36,548 bases of DNA from JBGTCY01 sp041748615 (GCA_041748615.1 JBGTCY010000244.1:1-36548); one strand, 5' to 3'. Positions 16,739-26,089 are shown, numbered from the stretch's first letter. Numbers and translations are program-made. The notes: generated from the letters alone by a model not told the origin.

Positions 16739-19072
16739 ATGAAATTATTCATTCCCTTTTTTGCAATGATATTAGTTGTCGGTGCGCAGGGATACGCACA
16801 ATCGGTTTTCAGTTTTGAATATAATTTTTTTGCAGACTATTATTCCAGCAGGACAAATCATGAAACTGCGGATGGAGGATTTATTCAAACCGGCAGAAGC
16901 GGCAATCAAATTGTTGTAGTGAAAATAGATGCCTGTTTCCGTGAAGAATGGAATGCAGTGTTCGATGCAGGTGTGGGTGGATTTGAAACTTCAGTGAGTC
17001 CGAATGGCAATAACGGATATATCGTAGCCGCACAACTCATGACCACTCCACGCAGTTTTGCTGTTTTGAGTATTGATAACTTCGGAAACCTGCTTTGGGC
17101 AAATCGCTTTGAGTCCGATGCCTTGTTGACGATGAACGCGGTGGATGTGGACATCAACGGAAATATTTTTATATCGGGTTCATATTATCGCGTGACATTC
17201 GACCATGATTTTTTCATGATGCTCTTAGATTCGGGTGGAAGTATCTTATGGAATAAAACATGGGGAGGAGGAAACGGAGGCGCGCAAGTAAGCTGGGAAC
17301 AGGCTTATACCGGCATGGCTACTTCTGATGGAGGTTATATTATTGCGGGAACCCATCACACTGCATCTGATACTACCTTCTGGTCTGCATTGCCGCTGTA
17401 TGACAACGCGGTTATTTTGAAACTAAATGCCTCTGGCGACCTGCAATGGGCGCATTCATTCGGAGGCGTGATTTACGAAAGAATTTTTGACATGTGCGAA
17501 GTGCCGGGAGGTTTTGTATTCGCGGGCACTACATCATCCGATGCTTTTGGCGGTGCAGGTTGGGATTCTTTTCTGCTGAAAATTTCTACAGATGCACAGG
17601 GTAATTTTCTTGGAGTTGATTGGGCGAAAAATGCAGGATTCCCTGCAGGCAGTGGCAGTGATGATTTTTACAGCGTGAAATATGCCAACGGAAAAATTTT
17701 TGCCGGAGGAGACTATAATGATTCTGAAAATTTTGTCATGGTGTTTGATTTGGATGGAAACGATTTGGGAAAAGCGAAAACCTACAATGGCTTTTTAATG
17801 CACTCTATTTTACCGAAACAGGATAGCGGCATCCTGATGATTGACCATGTGAGTTGGAACAACATGCGTATTGTAAAAACCGATTCTAATCTTCAGACGC
17901 ATGGCTCGTGTATGGCAACGGTAATTTCTCCGGGAGTAAAATCCGGTGGTGTTACGGTTGGTTCACCGGGTTCAAAAATTATATTTGGGGTGATTGATGG
18001 GGGTTTACGCAGCTATCAAATCACCAATAGCATCACTGCAGGAAGTCTCTCAGTTCAACGTGGAAATATTTGTCCTTCCGTTTCAAACCTTCTACCTGCA
18101 TTGACTTCAACCTCTCAAAATATATGTCCCGGAAACTGTGTTGACTTTACCAACCTGACCACCGGTGACGCGCTTTGCTATGAATGGAATTTTCAAGGTG
18201 CAGCAACTGCCCATTCATCAGCAATCAACCCTTCCGGCATCTGCTATCATCAAACAGGAAATTTTGATGTTCAACTGACTGCCTATGATATACACGGGAA
18301 CAAAGACACGCTTTTAGCAGATTTTATCTCAGTTGCCAATCAGAATTTTTTGAGTGTGACAGGAAATCATATTTCTTGCGAAACTGATTCAACAACGCTT
18401 GTAGCAACGGGAGGGGATAATTATGTGTGGAGCAATGGAACGACCTCTTCCACCGTCACGGTTCCGGCAAATGATGGCGAAATATATTATGTATTGGCGG
18501 AAGCCAGTGGCTGTGATGATTCCATTGCAGTTGAAATCCTGATTAGCGGCAGTGAGCCGGTGGCTGATTTTACGGTGACGTTGCAAGGTAACACCATTGG
18601 AGTAAAAAATCTTTCACAAGATGCTGACAGTTATTTATGGGATTTTGATTTTGACAATCAAATCAGTGATGAGGCAGAACCCAATTTCACTTATCCGGCA
18701 GAAGGTATTTATGAAGTCTGTCTGACGGCTTTTAATGACTGTGGTTTCCATACTTTTTGCAGAACCATCACGATAATATCCAATCACCTGCGGTCAGTTG
18801 ATAATCCGAATTCAATGGTCCTTTTCCCAAATCCAGTTGGGACAAATGAGCCATTGTTGGTACGCATAGCATCTCCAACCACAGGAAACTTTCAGATTTT
18901 AATTTCAGATATGAAAGGATGCATTCACTTTTCAGATGAAAAAAATATTTCCGGAAATCCTGCCGCGAGTTTGGAAATTCAATTAAATGAAATTCAACTA
19001 TCACGGGGAATCTATTATTTCACCTTGATGAATGACCATGATAAATTTATTTCCAAACTGATGGTATATTAA
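16739..19072 (+). CDS. Secreted beta-propeller-like/PKD protein with T9SS type A sorting domain
   Basis: A 777-residue protein with a signal peptide (about 1-20, ending GYAQ). The N-terminal half (about 25-440) has recurring segments such as DGGFIQTG, DGGYIIAGT and GGFVFAGT, which suggests a beta-propeller of the kind found in delta-60-like surface proteins. PKD/Ig-like domains follow at about 465-540 (YEWNFQG) and 605-680 (YLWDFDFD). The type A sorting domain begins near residue 693 (LFPNPVGT) and contains SRGIYYF. It sits between the two fibre-like genes, 22 bases after the first and 144 before the second, so the three may form one surface-structure locus. Ligand is unknown. Confidence 0.88.
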   Translation: MKLFIPFFAMILVVGAQGYAQSVFSFEYNFFADYYSSRTNHETADGGFIQTGRSGNQIVVVKIDACFREEWNAVFDAGVGGFETSVSPNGNNGYIVAAQLMTTPRSFAVLSIDNFGNLLWANRFESDALLTMNAVDVDINGNIFISGSYYRVTFDHDFFMMLLDSGGSILWNKTWGGGNGGAQVSWEQAYTGMATSDGGYIIAGTHHTASDTTFWSALPLYDNAVILKLNASGDLQWAHSFGGVIYERIFDMCEVPGGFVFAGTTSSDAFGGAGWDSFLLKISTDAQGNFLGVDWAKNAGFPAGSGSDDFYSVKYANGKIFAGGDYNDSENFVMVFDLDGNDLGKAKTYNGFLMHSILPKQDSGILMIDHVSWNNMRIVKTDSNLQTHGSCMATVISPGVKSGGVTVGSPGSKIIFGVIDGGLRSYQITNSITAGSLSVQRGNICPSVSNLLPALTSTSQNICPGNCVDFTNLTTGDALCYEWNFQGAATAHSSAINPSGICYHQTGNFDVQLTAYDIHGNKDTLLADFISVANQNFLSVTGNHISCETDSTTLVATGGDNYVWSNGTTSSTVTVPANDGEIYYVLAEASGCDDSIAVEILISGSEPVADFTVTLQGNTIGVKNLSQDADSYLWDFDFDNQISDEAEPNFTYPAEGIYEVCLTAFNDCGFHTFCRTITIISNHLRSVDNPNSMVLFPNPVGTNEPLLVRIASPTTGNFQILISDMKGCIHFSDEKNISGNPAASLEIQLNEIQLSRGIYYFTLMNDHDKFISKLMVY

Positions 19073-19216
19073 AATAAGGGTGCATTTCAGAATAACTTCT
19101 CAAAGGTGTTTAACAGCTAAAGTCTAATATCTGATAGGCAGTTAACACAAATTGGAAATGTTATTTTAAGAACTTGACTAAGCATATTTTTAATATTAAT
19201 AATAAAACCAACCTTC

Positions 19217-20821
19217 ATGTTTAAAAAAACATTCTTTTTCATCATTATCCTTTTTCTGTCCGGTTTATCTTCCAAACTATCAGCTCAAGATAATGTAGGT
19301 ATCGGCATTGCCAATCCCAATCCCAAATCCATTCTCGAATTATTTACCACGAATAAAGGATTTTTATTACCCCGATTGAGTACCATGCAACGTCTCGCCA
19401 TTAATCCCGCTGTTGGCAGCGACCATTCATTGTTGGTGTATGACTTAAATGACAGTTTATTTTATTACTGGGATGCGATTCAATGGCGTTCATTGGGAAA
19501 TTTTTCCAATGATTATAACCTTGCTTTAAATTTTGATGCGAACACCAACCAGCTATCGCTCACTGATGGAGGAGGCACATTGTCCACATTGCTCAACCTC
19601 AACATTAATGATGCCGACAGCGACCCGACCAACGAAATTCAGTTTTTAACCATCACTCAAACCGGCAACATTGTCAACTGGAATCTGAGTTTGAATGGCG
19701 GCAACGGCTCATTGAATATGGATGATAATGACTGGGCAGGCGCTGGCACCGGCAGGATGTATCCCGTAAATCTCACTGACAAAATCGGTATCGGATTAAA
19801 TAATCCCCGAATGCCGCTTGAAATCGCGATTGATGTTTCAAACGGACATCTGCGTCCAGGCTCCACTGTCATGCGGATGACCAATAAAGAAAATGTTTCA
19901 TGTGCTGGAGAAACTTATTGGGATTTCAGGGTGGGTGAATGCGGACAGTTCGGCATTATCACCAATGTGAACAATGCGAATTCCGGTTTTGGGAATTTTA
20001 ACATTCTCAATTCCACCGATTCGCTCCTCAGCCCGGGTATTGTTGCTTCATTCAGCACCGTTGCGCCACACCAGTCATTTGTGCTGGCAGCCAACGGACA
20101 ACCGAGGGTTGCTATCCGTGACACCGTTGATGACCATGCCCTCTATGTGTTTGACAAAGGCGAAGGCAGCGCGGCATTTTTTGTTGAAGAAGATGCCGGT
20201 AACGGAATTGAGATTTTTGAGTCGGGCGATGGTCATGGCACCATCATCACCGAAACCGGAGCAGGCAATGCATTGGTAGTAGAAGAATTTGATAACGGTG
20301 GCGGCATCCTCATTACGGAAAGGGGTGCAGGCACGGGTTTGTTTATCAACCAAAGCGTAGGCGAAAATGCTGCTACTGCCAACGGTTTTGGGATTCTGCT
20401 GACTTCCACCGGTACGAATGAACCCATCTTTGTTAATCACAATGGAAATATCGCTACCCTCACCACAGCCGGTGTCTGGACAAATGCTTCCGACAGCGCT
20501 TTGAAGAAAAATATTTTACCGCTTGAGTATGGATTGAATGAAGTGATGCAATTGCGCCCCGTCCGTTATGAAATGAAAAGCAACAACGAAAAACAAATCG
20601 GGTTCATCGCTCAGGAAATTCAAAACATCATTCCCGAAGTAGTGGAAGAAAATGGAGAAGGAAAAATTTCCATGAGCTATGGAAACTTGGTGGCTTTACT
20701 CACCAAAGCCATGCAGGAGCAGCAATTGAGAATGGACAAATTAGAATTGGAAAATGAAATGCTGAAAGCGGGAATTGAGAAGCTGAGAACAGAAATTGTT
20801 AATCATAAAGGGGAATTTTAA
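19217..20821 (+). CDS. Secreted tail-fibre-like protein with C-terminal S74 intramolecular chaperone domain
   Basis: A 534-residue protein with a signal peptide (about 1-23, ending LSAQ) and an NVGIGIANP opening like that of the protein at 13945. Residues about 205-300 are the shared module (WDFRVGECGQFGI). Residues 315-380 are six uninterrupted 11-residue repeats, for example DAGNGIEIFES and GAGTGLFINQS, as expected for a beta-helix. The end is a peptidase S74 domain: SDSALKKNI at 425-433, with Ser425 and Lys430 at the positions of the known self-cleaving dyad, then IGFIAQEIQNIIPEVV and a terminal coiled coil. In phage endosialidases this domain guides trimer folding and then cuts itself off. 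A secreted bacterial trimer is inferred. Confidence 0.9.
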   Translation: MFKKTFFFIIILFLSGLSSKLSAQDNVGIGIANPNPKSILELFTTNKGFLLPRLSTMQRLAINPAVGSDHSLLVYDLNDSLFYYWDAIQWRSLGNFSNDYNLALNFDANTNQLSLTDGGGTLSTLLNLNINDADSDPTNEIQFLTITQTGNIVNWNLSLNGGNGSLNMDDNDWAGAGTGRMYPVNLTDKIGIGLNNPRMPLEIAIDVSNGHLRPGSTVMRMTNKENVSCAGETYWDFRVGECGQFGIITNVNNANSGFGNFNILNSTDSLLSPGIVASFSTVAPHQSFVLAANGQPRVAIRDTVDDHALYVFDKGEGSAAFFVEEDAGNGIEIFESGDGHGTIITETGAGNALVVEEFDNGGGILITERGAGTGLFINQSVGENAATANGFGILLTSTGTNEPIFVNHNGNIATLTTAGVWTNASDSALKKNILPLEYGLNEVMQLRPVRYEMKSNNEKQIGFIAQEIQNIIPEVVEENGEGKISMSYGNLVALLTKAMQEQQLRMDKLELENEMLKAGIEKLRTEIVNHKGEF

Positions 20822-20868
20822 TGCAGGCGCTAATAAAATTGTCACTTAAAAGCACCAAAAAATAATGC

Positions 20869-20896
20869 TCAAAAAAACAAATAATATTCATTTTTT
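20869..20896. repeat. AT-rich 28-bp motif shared with 32225-32251
   Basis: This stretch, centred on AAATAATATTCATTTTTT, recurs at 32225-32251 with only a one-base length difference and one substitution. Here it lies between convergent genes (ends at 20821 and 20950). No stable hairpin is obvious. In AT-rich DNA some of the match could be chance. Confidence 0.3.
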
Positions 20897-20949
20897 TTGG
20901 AACGTGCCTAAATAAAATAAAGAAAAGGCAAATTGTTTTCGGAAGAAAA

Positions 20950-21864
20950 TTATTTCAGTTCAAAAGAACCGGTTCCTAATTCATGCCCGTTTTGGAAAAA
21001 GATGATACTATAGGTCCCAGCGCCATAGGCTTGTGTTTGAGACCACAACACGCAGGTGCGTTGTTTTTCATTTTTATAATTAAATCTCGCCATCGTGGTG
21101 TATTGCATTTCATTACCCTCTACGGTTTTAAACATTCCAGAGCCTTCTGAAGCGACTGCAATCGTTGCGCCCTGTGGATTCAGAATTCTCAGGTAAAATG
21201 TTTTTTCACCGGCATCCACCCCGCGATTTTCTGGAACCTCAAAACAGATTTTCAACTTTTCTGTTTTCTTGGCTTTGTTGGTAGGCACTTCGCGGTCATT
21301 GGATTTCATAAAAATACCGGATGCATCAACGCTTTCCGGAATCAACAATGTGCTGAGTTCTACTTTTTTTGCAAGAAAAGATTTTTCGGAAAGTAATTGG
21401 GTTTTTTCCTCGGTCACTGTTTGCAAATCAACTGAAAGTGAATCGCTCAAGAGAGTCAGGAATTGCACCTGGTTATTCAATGAATCAATTTGCGCCAGAT
21501 ATTTCTGATTGTCGGCTCTGAGATTTTTAATTAAAGAGCGCGCTTTATCCAACTCTCTTTTGTCTTTCAGCAATGCTTCAATTTGCTGTCTTGTTTCATC
21601 TAACTCGGTTTGCCTGATTGCAAGCAGGCTGTCCAATTCGGCATTTTGTCCTTTCATCGCATCCAATTCAGCCTGTTTTTTATCAAACTCGGCATTTAAT
21701 TCCGCATATTCAGATTTCAGTTGAGTTTGCTCTTCGGTCAACCGGATATTTTCCTGTCTTGCCGTGTAATGGTTGTAGGCAAAAAAGGCATTTAATAAAA
21801 TTAAAACGATGATGATGATGAGATAGAAGCCTTTTTTGTTGTCTTGCGAAGTAGTTCCCGCCAT
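20950..21864 (-). CDS. Membrane-anchored coiled-coil protein of unknown function
   Basis: A 304-residue protein. One membrane helix at about 13-30 (GFYLIIIIVLILLNAFFAY) is followed by a long coiled coil at about 35-175, rich in Glu, Gln, Leu and Lys. After a linker comes a compact beta-rich C-terminal domain (about 195-304: CFEVPENRGV, FYLRILNPQG, YGAGTYSIIFFQNG). The anchor near the N-terminus and absence of a cleavage site suggest the coil and domain lie in the periplasm. The overall form is common in Bacteroidota, but I know no function. No operon partner is apparent: the TonB receptor gene ends 172 bases beyond its start. Confidence 0.8.
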   Translation of the reverse strand: MAGTTSQDNKKGFYLIIIIVLILLNAFFAYNHYTARQENIRLTEEQTQLKSEYAELNAEFDKKQAELDAMKGQNAELDSLLAIRQTELDETRQQIEALLKDKRELDKARSLIKNLRADNQKYLAQIDSLNNQVQFLTLLSDSLSVDLQTVTEEKTQLLSEKSFLAKKVELSTLLIPESVDASGIFMKSNDREVPTNKAKKTEKLKICFEVPENRGVDAGEKTFYLRILNPQGATIAVASEGSGMFKTVEGNEMQYTTMARFNYKNEKQRTCVLWSQTQAYGAGTYSIIFFQNGHELGTGSFELK

Positions 21865-22036
21865 GAGAATAGTCTGTTTTTTATTTCAAAAAATGAAGTG
21901 TTTCAAAGCTAACATTTATTTTCTTACTATTTCGTAAAGTGACAATCTCCGCAGTCTCTCTAAATGAAAATTTCTAAGAAACAACTCCTCAATACGCTTT
22001 TGTGCCCGAAATGTTTTCAGTAAAATATTCATCCTG

Positions 22037-24370
22037 TTAAAATTCATAAGACAACTGCAAAGTATAGTTTCTGGGAGCTTCAATGTAACCGGGACGGATA
22101 GAATACAAATTGTTTGTGACGTTTTTCGCTATGAATACCACTCGCATGTCTTCATTAAAATTGTAACCGATACGCGCGTCCACCGAATAAGATGGTTCTT
22201 TATGATTTAATCTCCACTCCTGAATACTGGCTGCGAGGTTAATGAGTTGGTCAATATTTTCCATGAAACTGTTGATGAACCCGGTAGCGCCAAAACGGAT
22301 TTGCTTATAGGAACATTCCAAATCCGCTTTTGCGGAATGTTTAAAACGGAAATTGAGCGTGTTGGTTCTGTTGTTGTATTTGGGCAAGTCCGGGTCGAAA
22401 TTCAGGTCAATGGGATTCAGGTAAGTATAGCCAACCAAAAAGTTAGTGGTGACGCCAAAAATCTGACCCTGACCGAGCGCGGAAAATTCCAAGCCGGAAA
22501 TTCTGGCATCCGTCACATTATCTGACCAAAATGCAAACAAGACGGAAGTGGGATAATATTGATTCTTCACTTCTGTAGGAGCTACTGTAAACTCCATCAT
22601 GTCTTTATATTGTGTGACAAAAGCGGCAAGGTCAAGATAGCCGAACCATTTGGAGATTTTAAAACCCTGCTTAAATCCAAGTTCAGCGCTCCAACTGCTT
22701 TCCGATTGCAGATTCACATTTGGAACTGTGTACTGACCGGCACGCACAGTCTGAACAAATTTTTCCGCAATGCTCGGATAACGATATCCCATGCCGAATG
22801 AAGCTCTGATATAGGAAGCTTTTGCCGCTTCGTAATTCACTCCGGCACGCAATACAGCCGGAATTTTCGCAGTTCTTACCACAGGTTGAGCGTAAGTAAC
22901 CGGCAAACTATCGAGCTTAAAAACTTCCGCTCTGATGCCCCCTGTCAGGGTGAGCTTGTCAAATAATTTAGTATCCATCTGGAAAAAAGCGGCAGCATTG
23001 CTCGCGGTGCGTTTATTAAAAATTTTACTGTCAATCATGGAATGAGAAGCGGATGCACCGGTGACGAAATCAAGCGCGACCCCCTTCACTTTCAGCGAGC
23101 CGTGAAAAGTATATTCACCATGCCCCAAGCCGCCATCCGTGTCTTCGCCATTGCCAATACGGGTCGCCATCATATAATATCTTCCTTTGAAATGATGTTT
23201 GTTTCCTTTTTTGTCAAAATAAGTGAGATATGGGTCCATGTTGAATAAAAACTGTTTGATGTCCACCATATCAGCGGCATCGAGCACATAATTCAAACTA
23301 TCACTCCGGCCGGTAGCTCTGAAATCCGCCCATAAGAAATAAAAATCCCCGAATTCATAAGCCGCGTTCACGTTGAGTCCAAGCGTAACTTTTTCACTCG
23401 CACGGTAACGATTTTTTACAAAAAGGCGCATCCTGTTTCGCGTGTCGTTCAGCAAATGACTTTCATCGGTATTATATGCGCCATTCACCGCAAAATCATA
23501 TTTCTCCTTAAACTTTCTGCGATGAACGAACGCCCCGCCATACATCAGCCGCGGGCGGTCTGCCCAATACAAATCTTTTTGTTCACCCTTCAATGGATTT
23601 TCATACAAACCCGTGAATAACAACAATCGCGAATAAGGTTTCTCTTTCGGATTTTCGGTAATCATATTAATCGTGCCATTCAGCGCTGAAGAACCATACA
23701 ACGTGGAGGATGCTCCTTTGATAATTTCAATCTGTTTGGTTTCTTCCAGCGGCAGCGCCCAATATTCAATACCCGAATTGTGCGGAGTGAGCCAGGGAAT
23801 ACCATCCAGCAGCATCAGCACCCTGCTGCCCGCGTTTGCGGAGTAACCCGCGCCTCCACGAATGTTCACCGTTTCGCCCACCATGTTAACTCCGGGCACT
23901 TTGTCAATCGCGGCATCCAGCGAAGTGGCGTTTGTATTTTGAATAAACTGTGGCGTCAGCACTTCCATCGAAACGGATTCTTCCCCGAATTTTTTTTCAT
24001 ATTTCGAAGTGGAAACGGTGACCAATCCCAAATCCAACGCCTCCATACTTAATGCTACCGAATGTGTGATTACAGTATTTGGGTCAGGTTTGATGCGCCT
24101 GCGTTCTCTTTCATACCCGATGAATTTAATGTCAATTATCCACCATACACCTGCCGGAATCACGAGTACATAGTTTCCTTCCAAATCCGTTACGGTTCCC
24201 TTGGTTTCACCGACATTTCCCACGCCCGGTTCGGCAACCACATTCGCGCCAATCAATGGTTCTTTCGTTGCCGCGTCAATCACTCTGCCGCGAAAGGTAG
24301 CTGTCTCTTGCGCAAACACATCGCTGATGTAAAAAAGGCAAATCAATACTACTGAAAAAATCTTCATCAT
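22037..24370 (-). CDS. TonB-dependent outer-membrane receptor
   Basis: A 777-residue receptor for energy-dependent uptake across the outer membrane. Order: signal peptide (about 1-20, ending VFAQ); a carboxypeptidase-regulatory-like beta-sandwich (about 22-110: FRGRVIDAATKEPLIGANVV, TDLEGNYVLVIPAG); a plug domain (about 125-235: LDAAIDKVPGVNM, VNIRGGAGYSANAGSRVLML, IEIIKGASSTLYGSSALNG); and a 22-strand barrel to a terminal aromatic residue (LQLSYEF). It is not followed by a SusD partner, so it is a stand-alone receptor and not a Sus-type pair. Substrate cannot be read from sequence; siderophore, cobalamin or metal uptake are possible. A second ATG one codon in is an equally good start. Confidence 0.93.
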   Translation of the reverse strand: MMKIFSVVLICLFYISDVFAQETATFRGRVIDAATKEPLIGANVVAEPGVGNVGETKGTVTDLEGNYVLVIPAGVWWIIDIKFIGYERERRRIKPDPNTVITHSVALSMEALDLGLVTVSTSKYEKKFGEESVSMEVLTPQFIQNTNATSLDAAIDKVPGVNMVGETVNIRGGAGYSANAGSRVLMLLDGIPWLTPHNSGIEYWALPLEETKQIEIIKGASSTLYGSSALNGTINMITENPKEKPYSRLLLFTGLYENPLKGEQKDLYWADRPRLMYGGAFVHRRKFKEKYDFAVNGAYNTDESHLLNDTRNRMRLFVKNRYRASEKVTLGLNVNAAYEFGDFYFLWADFRATGRSDSLNYVLDAADMVDIKQFLFNMDPYLTYFDKKGNKHHFKGRYYMMATRIGNGEDTDGGLGHGEYTFHGSLKVKGVALDFVTGASASHSMIDSKIFNKRTASNAAAFFQMDTKLFDKLTLTGGIRAEVFKLDSLPVTYAQPVVRTAKIPAVLRAGVNYEAAKASYIRASFGMGYRYPSIAEKFVQTVRAGQYTVPNVNLQSESSWSAELGFKQGFKISKWFGYLDLAAFVTQYKDMMEFTVAPTEVKNQYYPTSVLFAFWSDNVTDARISGLEFSALGQGQIFGVTTNFLVGYTYLNPIDLNFDPDLPKYNNRTNTLNFRFKHSAKADLECSYKQIRFGATGFINSFMENIDQLINLAASIQEWRLNHKEPSYSVDARIGYNFNEDMRVVFIAKNVTNNLYSIRPGYIEAPRNYTLQLSYEF

Positions 24371-24966
24371 CTGTTTTGTTTTTTTAAAACCTCTTGTATT
24401 GCTCCGGCAATTTTAAACTTTCGAGTTTTTGAGGTGATTGAGGTTAATCAATTGTTAAGCAACATGAAAAATTTTGTCATTATAAAAAGACATCAATAAC
24501 AAAAATATCAAATCAGTTTGAAGTATCGGGATGGATTTTGGATTAAATATGAACATCCCAAAAACATGTTGTCCATTTCATTTGTAAGTGAATCATTTTT
24601 TACAAATTGAATTCCTTACATTTACCCCTTCATAAAATCAGCTTGTTTTATTTAATAGGCGCTTAACGCTCAACTTTTACCAACATGTTGTCAAAATAAT
24701 CAAAAATCAAAGTACAAATATCAAATAAAACACAATATAATATATTGAATTTCCAAACGATAAAGTGTTTCACATCATTAAAGTATCATTTTTACCATTC
24801 GTAATACAGTTCATTCTCTGATAACTGTTCACCTTGTATAATTGAATTGAAAATTTGAATTTTGAATTTATTTGCTATTTGATATTTGCTGTTTTGTTCC
24901 GTGTCCGGTTTACCGGAATGCTTAAATCTGTGAATCTGTGGCAGATTATTTAGCTTATTATATTTG
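24371..24966. other. 595-base divergent spacer
   Basis: This AT-rich region separates the divergent TonB receptor and DUF1214 genes and must hold both promoters, though I cannot fix either. It contains two direct copies of AACATGTTGTC (24563-24573 and 24682-24692), each with a palindromic ACATGT core, and the inverted heptad tracts at 24691-24898. A short AATCTG/CAGATT hairpin lies about 20 bases before the downstream start. I see no reading frame worth calling. Confidence 0.5.
24691..24898. repeat. Heptanucleotide repeat tracts in inverted orientation
   Basis: The left arm (24691-24732) is six 7-mers of the type AATCAAA, GTACAAA, TATCAAA. The right arm (24854-24898) is 7-mers of the type TTTGAAT, TTTGCTA, TTTGATA, TTTGCTG with one 3-base slip. 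CAAATATCAAATA at 24715-24727 is the exact reverse complement of 24876-24888. About 120 bases separate the arms. Confidence 0.65.
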
Positions 24967-25539
24967 ATGAAAAAAAGAATTCAATACACAATTATTTTTT
25001 TGTTTGCTTTTCTATTTGGAATTGGTATCGCAGTATTCCGGATAGCAAATTACAACGATGCTGAAATCACCATCATCAACGGTGTCTGGAAAACCGACCG
25101 CGAAATGGATTTAGGGAATGATAAACTGCTGACTGCCAGGATAGCGATAGCAGCCTTATTCGCTTTGAAAAATTCTGAAGTCATTTATATGATTGCGGAT
25201 AAGGACAATGCGGGTAATCCTTTATCATCCGACAGTGATTACATCATTTCCGGTGAACCGATAAATTCCCGCTATTGGAGTATTACTCTCTATGGTCCTG
25301 ATTATTTTCTGATACCTAATGAAATCAACCGCTTTTCTTTTAACCTGTCAAATGTGAGTTATGAAACTGACAGTACTTTCAATATTCAGATTTCATCACA
25401 GAAAAAAAATCAAAACTGGCTGCCTTCAGGGAATCAGGGTAAATTTTATTTGTTGCTGAGAATGTATCATCCCGCCCCTGAAGTTTATGAGCATTTAGAA
25501 ACAGTGAAATTGCCGGACATTCAAAAAATTGCGCCATGA
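24967..25539 (+). CDS. Membrane-anchored DUF1214 protein
   Basis: A 190-residue protein. I place the start at ATG 24967, since the codon before it is only an in-frame TTG. A hydrophobic helix at about 8-25 acts as signal or anchor. The rest is a DUF1214 domain: NSRYWSITLYGPDYFLIPNEINRFSF in the middle, then NWLPSGNQGKFYLLLRMYHP, then LPDIQKI at the end. The stop overlaps the next start by four bases (ATGA), so the two are translationally coupled. The DUF1254 and DUF1214 domains are often fused in one polypeptide in other bacteria; here they are split. Biochemical role is unknown. Confidence 0.85.
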   Translation: MKKRIQYTIIFLFAFLFGIGIAVFRIANYNDAEITIINGVWKTDREMDLGNDKLLTARIAIAALFALKNSEVIYMIADKDNAGNPLSSDSDYIISGEPINSRYWSITLYGPDYFLIPNEINRFSFNLSNVSYETDSTFNIQISSQKKNQNWLPSGNQGKFYLLLRMYHPAPEVYEHLETVKLPDIQKIAP

Positions 25540-26057
25540 AATTCTTGATTAAAATCCTGCTCTTCGTGGTTATCGCAGTTTCAGCTTATTTTCTCACGCT
25601 TGTCGCAACGCCTTACGCGGTATTGGTACTCTTGAAAATAAAAAACGGCACCGCCTACAATCAACCGGTTTACGCTGAAATCGTAACTGAAAAAGAAAGA
25701 AGAGTCGTGTTGCCGAATCCGGATTTTTTGTACATCGTGATGGGATATAACCTGCGCAAAGGTCCTGTAAAAATATCCGGGAAAATGCCGGAGGACAGTT
25801 ATTATTCCGTAGCGCTGTATGAACCCAACACGCGTAATTTTTATGTGAAAAATGACAGGGATGTTCCTGAAAAAAAATATGAGTTCATTCTGGCTACTCA
25901 AAAGCAACAGAAAGATTTAACTGCCGGAGAAACCGAAATCGTTGAGTCTCCGAAACCGGTAGGCGCTTTGTTGGTCAGGATTTTGATTACCGACCCTTCG
26001 CAAATTCCATATTTAAAAGAAATTCAAAAAAGTTTTACCATTGAAGAATTGAAATGA
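25536..26057 (+). CDS. Membrane-anchored DUF1254-like protein, partner of the DUF1214 gene
   Basis: A 173-residue protein with an N-terminal hydrophobic helix (about 5-25) and a short DUF1254-like domain: RRVVLPNPDFLYIVMGYNLRKGPVKISGKMP and YYSVALYEPNTRNFYVKND match the asparagine-proline-aspartate and LYD-type cores of that family. The match is partial, since full DUF1254 domains are longer. Translation is coupled to the upstream DUF1214 gene by a 4-base overlap. purK starts 32 bases downstream and might be read through, but no functional link is known. Confidence 0.7.
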   Translation: MKFLIKILLFVVIAVSAYFLTLVATPYAVLVLLKIKNGTAYNQPVYAEIVTEKERRVVLPNPDFLYIVMGYNLRKGPVKISGKMPEDSYYSVALYEPNTRNFYVKNDRDVPEKKYEFILATQKQQKDLTAGETEIVESPKPVGALLVRILITDPSQIPYLKEIQKSFTIEELK

Positions 26058-26089
26058 ATCTTAAAAATTATTTTTGCCGGGATTGACTT

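Noticed and set aside
13945..20821. Prophage remnant
   Set aside because: Only fibre-like domains are present. There is no capsid, terminase, portal, integrase or lysis gene, and each protein has a signal peptide.
24964..24966. TTG start for the DUF1214 protein
   Set aside because: An ATG follows immediately at 24967 and gives the expected signal anchor.
24959..24966. TATATTTG as promoter element of the DUF1214 gene
   Set aside because: It perfectly matches TAnnTTTG but abuts the start codon, with no matching upstream element at the right spacing.
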